The notes beneath the pieces were generated by a model that worked only from the letters and a program-made list of their open reading frames with translations, was not told where the DNA came from and made no database searches. From Alcanivoracaceae bacterium (GTDB taxonomy: Bacteria > Pseudomonadota > Gammaproteobacteria > Pseudomonadales > Alcanivoracaceae): a DNA stretch of 64,000 nt. Of this stretch, positions 9,092 through 17,449 are shown piece by piece; position 1 is the first letter of the stretch; the number at the start of each line of letters is the position of its first letter. Position numbers and translations under genes: made by a program. Location of the stretch: the NCBI GenBank assembly GCA_029212745.1, contig JARGOL010000006.1, positions 62,001-126,000 of the forward strand. Reading direction: 5' to 3'.

Positions 9092-10504
9092 TCAGGATGC
9101 CTGGATACGCCGGAATGGCCGCGCCGCCTCCAGCTCGTAGGCCAGCTCCAGCAGCGTCCGCTCACCACCGTGGGCGCCCGCCAGCTGCACACCGATGGGC
9201 AGGTCATTGGCAGCCGCCCCCATTGGCAGGGAAATGGCCGGTGAACCCGCCGTGTTGTTCAGGGGGGTAAAGCTGACGTATTTGCGCAACCTCTCGAACA
9301 GCTCATCAAACGGCACTGCCGGTGAGATGTAGCCCAGCTCCGGCGTGGTATGTGCCAGCACCGGCGACAGCACCGCGTCATAGCGGGGAAACTGGCGGGC
9401 GTACTCATCCCGGGTGCGGCGCAGCCGCCAGAGCACCGCTGGCGTCTTCCAGAGATTGTCGCGGTACAGCGCCGCCAGGCCGCGGCTGAGCCCATCCAGG
9501 CGACTGGCATCGAAATCCGGGCTCACCACCTGCTTGCCGAACTTGCCCATCAGGAAGGCAAGCATGCCCCAGTAGATGGCGAAGTCATCGGCAAAGCGCG
9601 GACTCACCGGCAACGGCATTTCCTCCACCGTGTGACCGAGTTTCTCCAGCTCACGGGCGACCTCCAGCACCACCGCCCGGGTCTCGTCACAGGTGGCCTC
9701 GCCGGTGATGGAATCGAGCACCAGGCCAATGCGCAGGCGGCGCGTGCCCGGCCCCTCCACGAGCCCCACCTCGGGCAGGCTGCGCGCCGGCTGGTACTGC
9801 TCAGCGCCGTAAAAGAAATGCGCCTGGTCACGCACACTGCGACTGACAATGCCTTCGCCGATGATGTTGATCGGCAGGCTGCGGGCGGCTTCACCATCCA
9901 CCAGCCGGCCGCGCGTGGGCTTGAGGCCCACCAGGCCGCAGCAGGCTGCGGGAATGCGGATCGAGCCGCCGCCGTCATTGGCATGGGCCACCGGCACCAC
10001 CCCGGCCGCCACCAGGGCAGCAGAGCCCCCGGAGGACGCCCCCGAGGAATGCGCCGGGTTCCAGGGATTGCAGGTGGGCGCACGGCCCTCGAACTCGGTG
10101 GTGGCATTGAAGCCGAATTCCGGCAAGGTGCTCTTTCCCAGCACCGAGAAGCCCAGGGACAGATACTGGCGGGCAAATCGCCCGTGTTTTTTCGCCGGAT
10201 GGGCATTCACCGCCGCCGAGCCATGGTTGGTGGGCAGCCCGGCCAGGTCGGTGTTGTCCTTGACGAACGTGGGTACGCCCGCGAACACGCCACTGCGCGG
10301 CTTCTTTGCCGCCTGCAGGGCCTGTTCGAAGGTGGCCAGTTCGATCCCCCGCAGCACCGGGTCCACCTGGTTGGCTCGCTGGATGGCCGCCTCTGCCACC
10401 TCGCCGATGGACACCTCCCCGGCCGCGATGCGCCGGGCCAGTCCGACGGCGTCATCGTCGCCCAGCGCATCGTCGCAGAACGCATGAATTCGCTTGTCCG
10501 TCAT
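9092..10504 (-). CDS. Amidase (amidase signature family)
   Basis: A 470-residue amidase that hydrolyses carboxylic amides with a Ser-cisSer-Lys triad. The Lys is in VKDN, the cis-Ser in SSGGS of the Gly/Ser-rich signature, and the nucleophile Ser in GGGSIR. Length and order of motifs are normal for the family. The start at 10504 has a strong GGAGGAA ribosome-binding site; the reading frame extends upstream without support. It is not next to gatB or gatC and lacks GatA-specific context, so a free-standing amidase is more likely than a tRNA amidotransferase subunit. The substrate is unknown. Confidence 0.92.
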   Translation of the reverse strand: MTDKRIHAFCDDALGDDDAVGLARRIAAGEVSIGEVAEAAIQRANQVDPVLRGIELATFEQALQAAKKPRSGVFAGVPTFVKDNTDLAGLPTNHGSAAVNAHPAKKHGRFARQYLSLGFSVLGKSTLPEFGFNATTEFEGRAPTCNPWNPAHSSGASSGGSAALVAAGVVPVAHANDGGGSIRIPAACCGLVGLKPTRGRLVDGEAARSLPINIIGEGIVSRSVRDQAHFFYGAEQYQPARSLPEVGLVEGPGTRRLRIGLVLDSITGEATCDETRAVVLEVARELEKLGHTVEEMPLPVSPRFADDFAIYWGMLAFLMGKFGKQVVSPDFDASRLDGLSRGLAALYRDNLWKTPAVLWRLRRTRDEYARQFPRYDAVLSPVLAHTTPELGYISPAVPFDELFERLRKYVSFTPLNNTAGSPAISLPMGAAANDLPIGVQLAGAHGGERTLLELAYELEAARPFRRIQAS

Positions 10505-10601
10505 GATTCCTCCCCCCTGGTCTGGGCCCAGCATAACCACCCGTTTAGCGCACCAGAACCCTGCCGGACTGAAACAAAGCACAAGAATCTGTATCCGCCC
10601 C

Positions 10602-10636
10602 TTGCCCAATGAAACAGGAATACATATTTTGTCTCA
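10602..10636 (+). promoter_or_regulatory. Promoter with overlapping inverted repeat, MpaB-TetR operon
   Basis: A TTGCCC -35 and TATTTT -10 are spaced by 17 nt. An imperfect dyad, TGAAACA-N13-TGTCTCA (10610-10636, one mismatch per arm), covers the spacer and the -10. A TetR-family gene is second in the operon, so this could be its autoregulatory operator. That link is inference. Confidence 0.35.
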
Positions 10637-10667
10637 TGTACCAGCGCTTTCCGGAAAGGAGCACAGC

Positions 10668-11597
10668 ATGACCGACAAGGCCCGAATAAATACAAAAAAC
10701 AGTATCGAGCTCCATCCCCTCGGCCCCAACTCCATTACCTGGCGCTACCTCGGCGACCGGCGTTACCTGCTCATGTTGCCGCAGGCGTTTGTCATGCAGG
10801 TGGCGCATCCGGTGATCGACGCCGGCGTTGGCGAGCACTCGGTGTACAAGACAGACCCGTGGGGACGCGCGGAGCGCTCCCTGAAGCTGCTCTGGCCCAT
10901 CCTCTATGCGCGCCCGGAAAAAGCTATCCGCATGGGCCGCGAACTGCGCAAAATGCACCGGCGCATCAAGGGCACCCTGCCCGACGGCCGCCAGTACAAC
11001 GCCCTCAACCCGGAAGCCTATGGCTGGGTCCATGGCACCGCCCTCTACACCAGCCTGAAACTGCTGGAGACGTTCGAGAAACCGGCCGACGAAGACGTGC
11101 GTCAGGAAATGTTCCGCGAATGGCGCCTGTTCGGCGGCATGCTCGGCCTGCGCAACCAGGACCTGCCGGCCAGCCTTGCGGACTACTGGGACTACTTCAA
11201 CGACATGATTGAAAACCGCCTGCAGTGGGGCCCGGTGGTGGCGGACCTGATGAGCGAGAACTTCTTCCACGATCACCCCAAACCGCCAGGCAAGCTGTTC
11301 GACGCCATGCCCAATGGCATCTGGCAGCGCGCCCTGTCACCGGTGGCCGACCGCATGGAGCTGATCAACCGTGCCACCCTGCCGGCCAACTTCCGCCGTC
11401 GCTTCGACATTCCCTACACCATGGAGGACCAGCGACGGTTTGACCGCATCCGCAAGGCCATCAAGCTGGGCTACCGCATGACACCACGCCCGTTGCGCTA
11501 CATTTCCCTCGCCCGCGAGGCCATGCGTGACGCCCGTCGGCACCCGGATGCCTATCGTTTCCACCCGGTCCAGGTGGCGGAGACGGACGCGTCCTGA
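10668..11597 (+). CDS. Oxygenase MpaB family protein (DUF2236)
   Basis: A 309-residue protein of the DUF2236 family, which includes the fungal oxygenase MpaB and the rubber-cleaving enzyme Lcp. These are b-type haem proteins acting on unsaturated hydrophobic chains; the exact substrate here is unknown. Features include the conserved YLLMLPQAFVMQVAHPVI N-terminal segment with its His, the WVHGTALYTSL segment with a second His, and a C-terminal region like other members. No signal peptide is present, unlike secreted Lcp. The start at 10668 follows AAGGAG. Its stop shares one base with the TetR start (TGATG), so the two are coupled. Confidence 0.87.
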   Translation: MTDKARINTKNSIELHPLGPNSITWRYLGDRRYLLMLPQAFVMQVAHPVIDAGVGEHSVYKTDPWGRAERSLKLLWPILYARPEKAIRMGRELRKMHRRIKGTLPDGRQYNALNPEAYGWVHGTALYTSLKLLETFEKPADEDVRQEMFREWRLFGGMLGLRNQDLPASLADYWDYFNDMIENRLQWGPVVADLMSENFFHDHPKPPGKLFDAMPNGIWQRALSPVADRMELINRATLPANFRRRFDIPYTMEDQRRFDRIRKAIKLGYRMTPRPLRYISLAREAMRDARRHPDAYRFHPVQVAETDAS

Positions 11598-12217
11598 TGG
11601 CGACGGCCGCGCACATCGGCAAGCCGGCACGCGACCAGCTTCTGGATGAAGCCCTGGCACTGTTCCTGGAGTTCGGCCTGCGCCGCACACGCATGGACGA
11701 CCTTGCCCAACGCATGGGCATCAGCCGCGCCACCCTTTACCGCCAGTTCCAGGACCGCACCGCCCTGGTCCAGTCGGTGATCATGCGTGAGTGCCAGCGT
11801 GCCATGGCCGATGTCCAGCGCCAGCTGGAAGAACGGCCGGTGACTGACTGGGGGCGCGAAGGCCTGTTCCTGACAGTGCGCACCGCGGCGCGCCATCCGC
11901 TGTTGCAGCGACTGCTGGACGTGGACGCCGAATACCTGCTGCCGGTGCTCACCATCCACAGCCGGGACACGCTGCGCTGGGCGCACCGCTATGTCACAGC
12001 CATGGTCGAGATGCTGCAGGCGCGCAACGTGCTGCCGGCGGGCCAGGCCGCCGAAACCGCTGAACTGCTGCTGCGACTGCTGCATTCCTGGCTGCTGACC
12101 CCCGCCGGCGACGTGGATGTGCGCGACGATGCCGACCTGCGCCGCTATATCGACACTTTCCTGTGGCCGTTACTGGCCAAACGCCCGCCGGCCGTTTCGC
12201 CGCAAGCGAATCACTGA
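11597..12217 (+). CDS. TetR/AcrR family transcriptional regulator
   Basis: A 206-residue repressor. The N-terminal helix-turn-helix is clear (TRMDDLAQRMGISRATLYRQFQDR, split here as residues about 31-54), and the C-terminal ligand domain is divergent. It lies between the MpaB-family gene and an acyl-CoA synthetase, with a 1-nt overlap upstream and 13 nt downstream, so it is in the middle of a three-gene operon. It probably controls that operon, perhaps through the dyad at 10610-10636, with a fatty-acyl or hydrophobic effector. The effector is inference only. Confidence 0.9.
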   Translation: MATAAHIGKPARDQLLDEALALFLEFGLRRTRMDDLAQRMGISRATLYRQFQDRTALVQSVIMRECQRAMADVQRQLEERPVTDWGREGLFLTVRTAARHPLLQRLLDVDAEYLLPVLTIHSRDTLRWAHRYVTAMVEMLQARNVLPAGQAAETAELLLRLLHSWLLTPAGDVDVRDDADLRRYIDTFLWPLLAKRPPAVSPQANH

Positions 12218-12230
12218 ACAAGGAGCCCCC

Positions 12231-13892
12231 ATGAAACAGGACCGCCACCCGTGGCTGGACACCTATCACGCCCTCGGCAAGGACTGGCAACAGGTACCGG
12301 CCATTCCGCCCCTGACGCTGTCCGGTTATGTACGCCATCATGCCCAGGTGCGGGGTGATCGTGAGGCCCTCGTCTTTGCCGGCCAGGGCATCAGCTATCG
12401 GCAACTCGATCAACTGGCCGACCGCATGGCCCGCTCGCTTGCCGACGCCGGCTGCAAACGCGGCGACGTGCTTGGCATCCAGCTGCCCAACATCCCCCAG
12501 TACGTGGTTGGCCTGGTGGCCGCTGCACGCCTGGGCATGGTGGTCTCCAGCATCTCGCCCCTGCTGACCGCACCGGAAGTACGGCACCAGTGCCAGGACG
12601 CCGGCGTCCGTGTGCTGCTCGGCTTTGCCCCCCTTTACGCGCACACCGTCGCGCCGGTCCGCGCTGAACTGCCCACGCTGGCCCACGTCATCATTACCGG
12701 TCCCACGGACAGTCTCGACCCCGCCGCCTGCTGTGACGAAGCCGATGCCAGCCAGGTCCACAGCTTCAACCAGTGGCTGGCCGCCACAGACTGTGAACCG
12801 GTGCCCGAGCAGGGCGACATCGACCAGGTCATGTACCTGCAATACACCGGCGGCACCACGGGCCTGCCCAAGGGCGCCCAGCTCACCGCGCGCAACATCT
12901 TCACCAACAATGCCCAGGCCGATGTGTTTTACGGCTTTGGTGTGGGTGAGGAGGTGGTGGCCTCGGCCTTCCCCCTGTTTCACATCGGGGGCGCGGCGGT
13001 GCTGTTCAACGCCCTGCGTCAGGCGGCAACCTTTTTCCTGATTCCGGACCCGCGCGACCTGGCACAGTTCTGTCGCGAGATGCAGCAACGGCCTCCCACG
13101 GTCATCGCCGCAGTGCCCGCGCTTTACCAGATGTTGCTGAATGAACCTGACTTTACCGGGCAGGACTTCAGCCAGCTGCGCCTAGCCGTTTCCGGCGCGG
13201 CGCCATTCTCGGAAGCGGACATTGCCCGGCTTGAGGCGGTCATCGGCAAACAGCGTTTCTGCGAGGTATACGGCATGACCGAAACCAGTCCGGTGCAGAC
13301 GCTTAACCCGGCGGAGCGCCTCAAGCCCGGTTTCGTCGGCATTCCCCTGCCGGGCACCGAGGTCCGTATCATCGACCCGGAGAGCCATGAACGCATGCCC
13401 CCGGGCGAGCCGGGCGAAATCATTGTTGCCGGTCCGCAGGTCATGAGCGGCTACCTGAACCTGCCCGAGGCCACCGACAAGGCTCTGCACCAGATTGATG
13501 GCAAGCGCTGGATGTTCACCGGCGACATCGGTTTCATGGATGAGGACGGCTATGTGCGTGTCTGTGACCGCAGCAAGGACATGCTGATCGTCGGCGGCTA
13601 CAAGGTCTTTTCCGTGGAGATTGAAAACAAGCTGCTGTCGTTGCCGGGCGTGGAAATGTGCGCCGTGGTGGGCCGTCCCGACCCGGACCGGGCAGGCAAC
13701 GAAATCGTCCAGCTGCATGTACAAAAAACGGCAGGCTACAGCGGCGACAACGACACGCTGGCAGAGAGCATCCGTGGCTATTGCCGCAAGAACATGGCCC
13801 CGTACAAGGTGCCCCGGGAGATATTTTTCCCGGATGCCATTCCGCTGACATCGGTGGGCAAGATCGACAAGAAAGCCCTTCGCCAGGCATGA
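12231..13892 (+). CDS. Long-chain fatty acid / acyl-CoA synthetase (AMP-forming)
   Basis: A 553-residue ANL-superfamily ligase that activates a carboxylic acid as acyl-AMP, then acyl-CoA. The P-loop motif YTGGTTGLPKGA (about residues 204-215), the YGMTET adenine-binding motif, the TGDIGF...DRSKDMLIVGGYKV hinge region (A8) and the C-terminal Lys in SVGKIDKKAL are all intact. The start at 12231 follows AAGGAG. Sequence style is closest to FadD-like or 4-coumarate-CoA-ligase-like enzymes; chain-length preference cannot be read. Together with the oxygenase and TetR genes it suggests a lipid-catabolic operon in which the oxygenase product, if an acid, is activated here. Confidence 0.92.
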   Translation: MKQDRHPWLDTYHALGKDWQQVPAIPPLTLSGYVRHHAQVRGDREALVFAGQGISYRQLDQLADRMARSLADAGCKRGDVLGIQLPNIPQYVVGLVAAARLGMVVSSISPLLTAPEVRHQCQDAGVRVLLGFAPLYAHTVAPVRAELPTLAHVIITGPTDSLDPAACCDEADASQVHSFNQWLAATDCEPVPEQGDIDQVMYLQYTGGTTGLPKGAQLTARNIFTNNAQADVFYGFGVGEEVVASAFPLFHIGGAAVLFNALRQAATFFLIPDPRDLAQFCREMQQRPPTVIAAVPALYQMLLNEPDFTGQDFSQLRLAVSGAAPFSEADIARLEAVIGKQRFCEVYGMTETSPVQTLNPAERLKPGFVGIPLPGTEVRIIDPESHERMPPGEPGEIIVAGPQVMSGYLNLPEATDKALHQIDGKRWMFTGDIGFMDEDGYVRVCDRSKDMLIVGGYKVFSVEIENKLLSLPGVEMCAVVGRPDPDRAGNEIVQLHVQKTAGYSGDNDTLAESIRGYCRKNMAPYKVPREIFFPDAIPLTSVGKIDKKALRQA

Positions 13893-13942
13893 CCCTCTCG
13901 CCCTGCCATTGACGGCCACCCGCAGACGCCGACAATGGCAGG

Positions 13943-15367
13943 ATGAAACGTCGATCTGTCTTTCGCCTGCGCTGGCTGGTGGCCAGCCTGTTGCTGGCCA
14001 CCGGCCTGTGGCACCAGTTCAAGCCGGTGCCCGCGGGCATGGACCTGCGTGCACCGCTGCGACCGGCCCAGCAGGTCACCTTCCTGCATGACATCACCTA
14101 TATCGATGATCGGGGCGAGCGGGTCCACGAACAGGAAATCTTTGACCGGGTGATCGCGCTGATCCACCAGGCCCGCCGGCAGATCGTGGTGGACATGTTC
14201 CTGTTCAATGACTTCGCCGGCGAGGCCGAAAGCCATCGTCCACTGGCCCAAGATCTCACCGCTGCCCTGCTCGCTGCCAGGGCGCACCACCCGGACATGC
14301 CCATCACCGTGATCACCGATCCGTTCAACACCCTCTACGGGGGTATTGAAAACCGCTTTCTCGATACGCTGCGCGAAGCCGGCGTGCAGGTGGTGATGAC
14401 CGATCTGGATGCCCTGCGCGACTCCAACCCACTGTGGTCATCAATCTGGCGGGTGTGCTGCCAGTGGTTTGGCAACAGCAGTGACCATGGCTGGCTGCCC
14501 AACCCGGTGGGCAGCGAACCGGTATCATTGCGTTCCTGGCTGGCCCTGCCCAACTTCAAGGCCAATCATCGCAAGACGCTGGTGGTGGACAGCGGTGACG
14601 GCTGGACCGCCCTGGTCACCAGTGCCAACCCACATACCGCCAGCAGTGCCCATGACAATATCGCACTGGAATTCAACGGCGCCGCGGCGCTGGATGTACT
14701 GGTCAGTGAGGCAGCGGTGATGCGCGCCGCCGGCATCGACCCGCAATGGCCCCAGGCACCGGCGCCGCAAATCACCGACGCTGCCACACTGCAGGTATTG
14801 ACCGAGTCTGCTATCCGCGAGCGGGCACTGGAATTGCTGGCGCGGGCGCGCAAGGGCGATGACGTGCGGCTGAGCATGTTCTACTTCTCTCACCGTGACC
14901 TGGCCAGGGCCCTGGTGGCGGCCCGGCAACGCGGTGCCACCGTGCGCGTGCTGCTCGACCCGAATGAACATGCGTTCGGACGGCACAAGAACGGCGTGCC
15001 CAACCGGCCCCTTGCGGCCGACCTGGTGCAGGCGGGTGTGCCGGTGCGCTGGTGCGACACCCACGGCGAGCAGTGTCACAGCAAGGTGTTGCAGATCGAC
15101 AGACGTGATGGCACCAGCGACCTGCTACTCGGCTCGGCCAACTACACCCGCCGCAACCTGGACAACTACAACCTGGAAACCAACGTGCTGTTCCAGAGTG
15201 AGACAGACCACCCTGCACAGGCGAAAGCGCGGGCACTGTTCCAGCGCCAGTGGCAGAACCTGGACGGCATGAACTACAGCGCCCCCTATGCCCGTTACCG
15301 GGACCACGGGCGCTGGCACTACCTGCTGTATCGGCTGATGGAAGCCACCGGGCTGTCGTCGTTCTGA
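13943..15367 (+). CDS. Phospholipase D-like / cardiolipin synthase-like protein
   Basis: A 474-residue protein with an N-terminal membrane anchor or signal (about residues 8-24) followed by two HKD domains. The first HKD is HRKTLVVD (about 208) and the second HSKVLQID (about 378), each followed by the usual SAN segment. Such enzymes transfer phosphatidyl groups through a phospho-His intermediate, for example in cardiolipin synthesis or phospholipid hydrolysis. It is longer at the N terminus than nucleases of the superfamily. It lies 50 nt after the acyl-CoA synthetase, with no clear terminator between, so it could be a fourth gene of that operon. Confidence 0.86.
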   Translation: MKRRSVFRLRWLVASLLLATGLWHQFKPVPAGMDLRAPLRPAQQVTFLHDITYIDDRGERVHEQEIFDRVIALIHQARRQIVVDMFLFNDFAGEAESHRPLAQDLTAALLAARAHHPDMPITVITDPFNTLYGGIENRFLDTLREAGVQVVMTDLDALRDSNPLWSSIWRVCCQWFGNSSDHGWLPNPVGSEPVSLRSWLALPNFKANHRKTLVVDSGDGWTALVTSANPHTASSAHDNIALEFNGAAALDVLVSEAAVMRAAGIDPQWPQAPAPQITDAATLQVLTESAIRERALELLARARKGDDVRLSMFYFSHRDLARALVAARQRGATVRVLLDPNEHAFGRHKNGVPNRPLAADLVQAGVPVRWCDTHGEQCHSKVLQIDRRDGTSDLLLGSANYTRRNLDNYNLETNVLFQSETDHPAQAKARALFQRQWQNLDGMNYSAPYARYRDHGRWHYLLYRLMEATGLSSF

Positions 15368-15388
15368 CAAACCGCCCGAGGCAAGGTC

Positions 15389-15793
15389 TCAGGCCACGTG
15401 CATGGTCTGGCCGCGGTAAGTGATGGTCTTGCCACTGCCCGCTGCTGCCGTTGCCGGCGCTTCGTCACGGGCCTCGTCCCTTGCCGGGGCGTCCACGGGA
15501 CGGCCGCGGTACATGCGCTGGCTGGTGGCCGCCGGCTGCATGCCTTCGGGCAGTTCGGCGCTGGGATGATCGATGTCATCCGCCTTGATCAGGGCCAGAC
15601 GCAGCTCGGCATAGACGCGCTGCGTGCCCGGCGATCGACTGCTGCCGGCGTAGTCCGCCAGTGAACGCCAGATTTCCGCATCACTGAGCAATGGCTTGTC
15701 GCCGAATTCCGCGTTGATGAGACGACGCAGCTGGTTCACCAGCCGCAGGATTTCATAGTTCATTAACCAGGTTTTTGTGGCAGACGTGCTCAT
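15389..15793 (-). CDS. Hypothetical protein
   Basis: A 134-residue protein I do not recognise. The N-terminal 75 residues look helical (NYEILRLVNQLRRLI) and are followed by a Pro/Ala/Asp-rich linker and a short C-terminal TYRGQTMHV. A related MYRGRPVD occurs in the linker, so the C-terminal motif may be a repeat. The ATG at 15793 has GGGGAG at good spacing; an in-frame start 24 nt upstream does not. There is no signal peptide. It is convergent with the phospholipase D-like gene across 21 nt. Confidence 0.65.
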   Translation of the reverse strand: MSTSATKTWLMNYEILRLVNQLRRLINAEFGDKPLLSDAEIWRSLADYAGSSRSPGTQRVYAELRLALIKADDIDHPSAELPEGMQPAATSQRMYRGRPVDAPARDEARDEAPATAAAGSGKTITYRGQTMHVA

Positions 15794-15979
15794 GTCGGTA
15801 CTCCCCAGTGCGGACACTGATAACCGGTTCAGACAGAATTGCCACCCGTTATAAAGCAGGTTTCATGCCAAAGTATGACGCGCGAATGGCGGTTTTCTTG
15901 CACAGCCAGCTGGCAAAGGCTCGTTTCCCGCACGAACTTTGTGCACCATGGCCGCGACAGCGAAATGGAGAATGTATCA

Positions 15980-16435
15980 ATGGCGTTACTGATCAGCTTG
16001 CACCTGCTGGCCGCAGTGATCTGGGTGGGCGGCATGTTCTATGCCTGGATGGCCATGCGTCCGGCTGTGGCCGCCACCGTGGACGGGGCGCACCGAGGCC
16101 CGCTCTGGCACGCCACCCTGGCGCGCTTTTTCCGCTGGGTCTGGGCCAGCGTGGTGATCCTGCTGGGCACCGGCTACGCCATGGTATTCAGCGTCTTCGG
16201 CGGCATGGCAGCGGTGGGCATGCACGTGCACCTGATGCAAGGCATCGGCATTGTCATGATGTTGCTGTTCGCGCACGTGTACTTTGCGCCTTTCCGTCGC
16301 CTTGGCCACGCCGTGGCGGCGGCAGACACGGCAAAGGCCGGCAGCCAGATCGGCCAGATTCGCCGTATCGTCGGCATCAACCTGTTGCTTGGCCTGGCGG
16401 TGGTGATGATCGCCAGCGCAGGACGTTACCTGTAA
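15980..16435 (+). CDS. CopD-like integral membrane protein
   Basis: A 151-residue protein with four predicted transmembrane segments. The first, HLLAAVIWVGGMFYAW, carries the His...Trp-x-Gly-Gly pattern of CopD and related copper/haem membrane proteins, and His residues in segment three (GMHVHLMQG, AHVYF) could bind metal. The start at 15980 is chosen for its GGAG site; an upstream in-frame ATG at 15965 overlaps that site. No copper-resistance genes flank it, so a copper role is only suggested by family likeness. It is convergent with djlA, with a tandem repeat between them. Confidence 0.8.
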   Translation: MALLISLHLLAAVIWVGGMFYAWMAMRPAVAATVDGAHRGPLWHATLARFFRWVWASVVILLGTGYAMVFSVFGGMAAVGMHVHLMQGIGIVMMLLFAHVYFAPFRRLGHAVAAADTAKAGSQIGQIRRIVGINLLLGLAVVMIASAGRYL

Positions 16436-16450
16436 GGGGCGTGCACCCGC

Positions 16451-16540
16451 TTACTTGAAGCCGCGGGCTTATTTGAAGCCGCGGGCTTATTTGAAGCCGC
16501 GGGCTTACTTGAAGCCGCGGGCTTACTTGAAGCCGCGGGC
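16451..16540. repeat. Five 18-bp tandem repeats at the 3' end of djlA
   Basis: Five consecutive 18-bp units (16451, 16469, 16487, 16505, 16523) are identical except for a C/T at the fourth base. Read on the minus strand, each unit encodes Ala-Arg-Gly-Phe-Lys-stop. The unit at 16523-16540 is the true C terminus of DjlA; the four others lie beyond the stop codon. Each unit also contains AAGCC-GCG-GGCTT, a small hairpin, so the array could form a row of stem-loops between two convergent genes. Confidence 0.97.
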
Positions 16541-17359
16541 TTTCTTGATGGTGTCGTAGGCGCGGGTGATTTCCGCCGATTTTTCCGTTGCCACCCGGAT
16601 CATCTCCTCGGGGACCCCCTGGGCGGCGAGCCGGTCCGGATGGTGCTGGCTCATGAGCTTGCGGTAGGCGCGCTTGATCTCGGCCTGGCCGGCAGCACTG
16701 CTCACCCCGAGCACCGCGTAAGCCTGCTCCAGTGCGCCGGGCCCGGCAGACTGTGCGGGGCCGGCACCGGCGCCCGCCCCACCCCCGGCACTGCCGGCGA
16801 ACTGGGCCTGGGCCAGCAACATGGCAAGGATCTGGCGGAACTGGGCTTCCGGCAAACCAAGCCCGCGGGCCACACGCAGCAGCAACTGTTCCTCACGGCT
16901 GTCCAGGTGGCCATCCGCCAGCGCCACCTGCAGCAGGGTTTCCAGGAACACCAGGATCATGTGCTTGCGAAAGCGGGTCTGGTGGCGAAAGCGCGCCAGC
17001 ACCTCATCCAGGGGGAAGTCGTCCGCCTTGCCCTGCTGGAACAGCTCGCGGGCGCGCTGGCGCTGCTCTTCAGACAGCTGCATGCGGTCCATCACTGCCT
17101 TGGCCAGGGCGATCTCCTGTTCGCTGACGCGACCGTCCGCCTTGGCCAGGTGGCCCATGATCGAGAACACGGTGGTAAAGAATGCGTCCTGTACCTGCTC
17201 CTTCTCGCCCGGCGCGTAGGGCCGGAACGGGTTGAACGCCTTGACCCGGTCGACACCACGGTCAAGCAGGTGGCCGAGTATCAGGCCGATGACCAGCCCC
17301 ACCGGGCCGCCGATCAGGTAGCCCAGCGCACCGAAAAACAGTTTACCGCCCCAGGTCAT
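16523..17359 (-). CDS. djlA: Co-chaperone DjlA (membrane-anchored DnaJ-like protein)
   Basis: A 278-residue protein with the full DjlA layout: an N-terminal glycine-rich transmembrane segment (about 6-30), a central TerB-like helical domain (about 50-185), a Gly/Ala linker, and a C-terminal J domain with HPD in SQHHPDRL (about residues 242-249). The J domain stimulates DnaK ATPase at the inner membrane and can affect envelope stress signalling. The start at 17359 has AAGGAA. The last six codons are part of an 18-bp repeat present in four further copies directly after the stop. Confidence 0.94.
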   Translation of the reverse strand: MTWGGKLFFGALGYLIGGPVGLVIGLILGHLLDRGVDRVKAFNPFRPYAPGEKEQVQDAFFTTVFSIMGHLAKADGRVSEQEIALAKAVMDRMQLSEEQRQRARELFQQGKADDFPLDEVLARFRHQTRFRKHMILVFLETLLQVALADGHLDSREEQLLLRVARGLGLPEAQFRQILAMLLAQAQFAGSAGGGAGAGAGPAQSAGPGALEQAYAVLGVSSAAGQAEIKRAYRKLMSQHHPDRLAAQGVPEEMIRVATEKSAEITRAYDTIKKARGFK

Positions 17360-17449
17360 GGTGATTCCTTGGCTGCATGAAAACGATACGGGCCACCCTT
17401 TCGGGCAGCCCGTCATGGAAAGGTGGTGCCATCAACACCGATTTCAAGA

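Noticed and set aside
9092-10504. GatA, the amidotransferase subunit
   Set aside because: No gatB or gatC next to it, and the sequence looks like a free-standing amidase.
9350-10612. A 420-residue plus-strand frame opposite the amidase gene
   Set aside because: Same artefact: the amidase Ser-Ser-Lys triad and ribosome-binding site support the minus strand.
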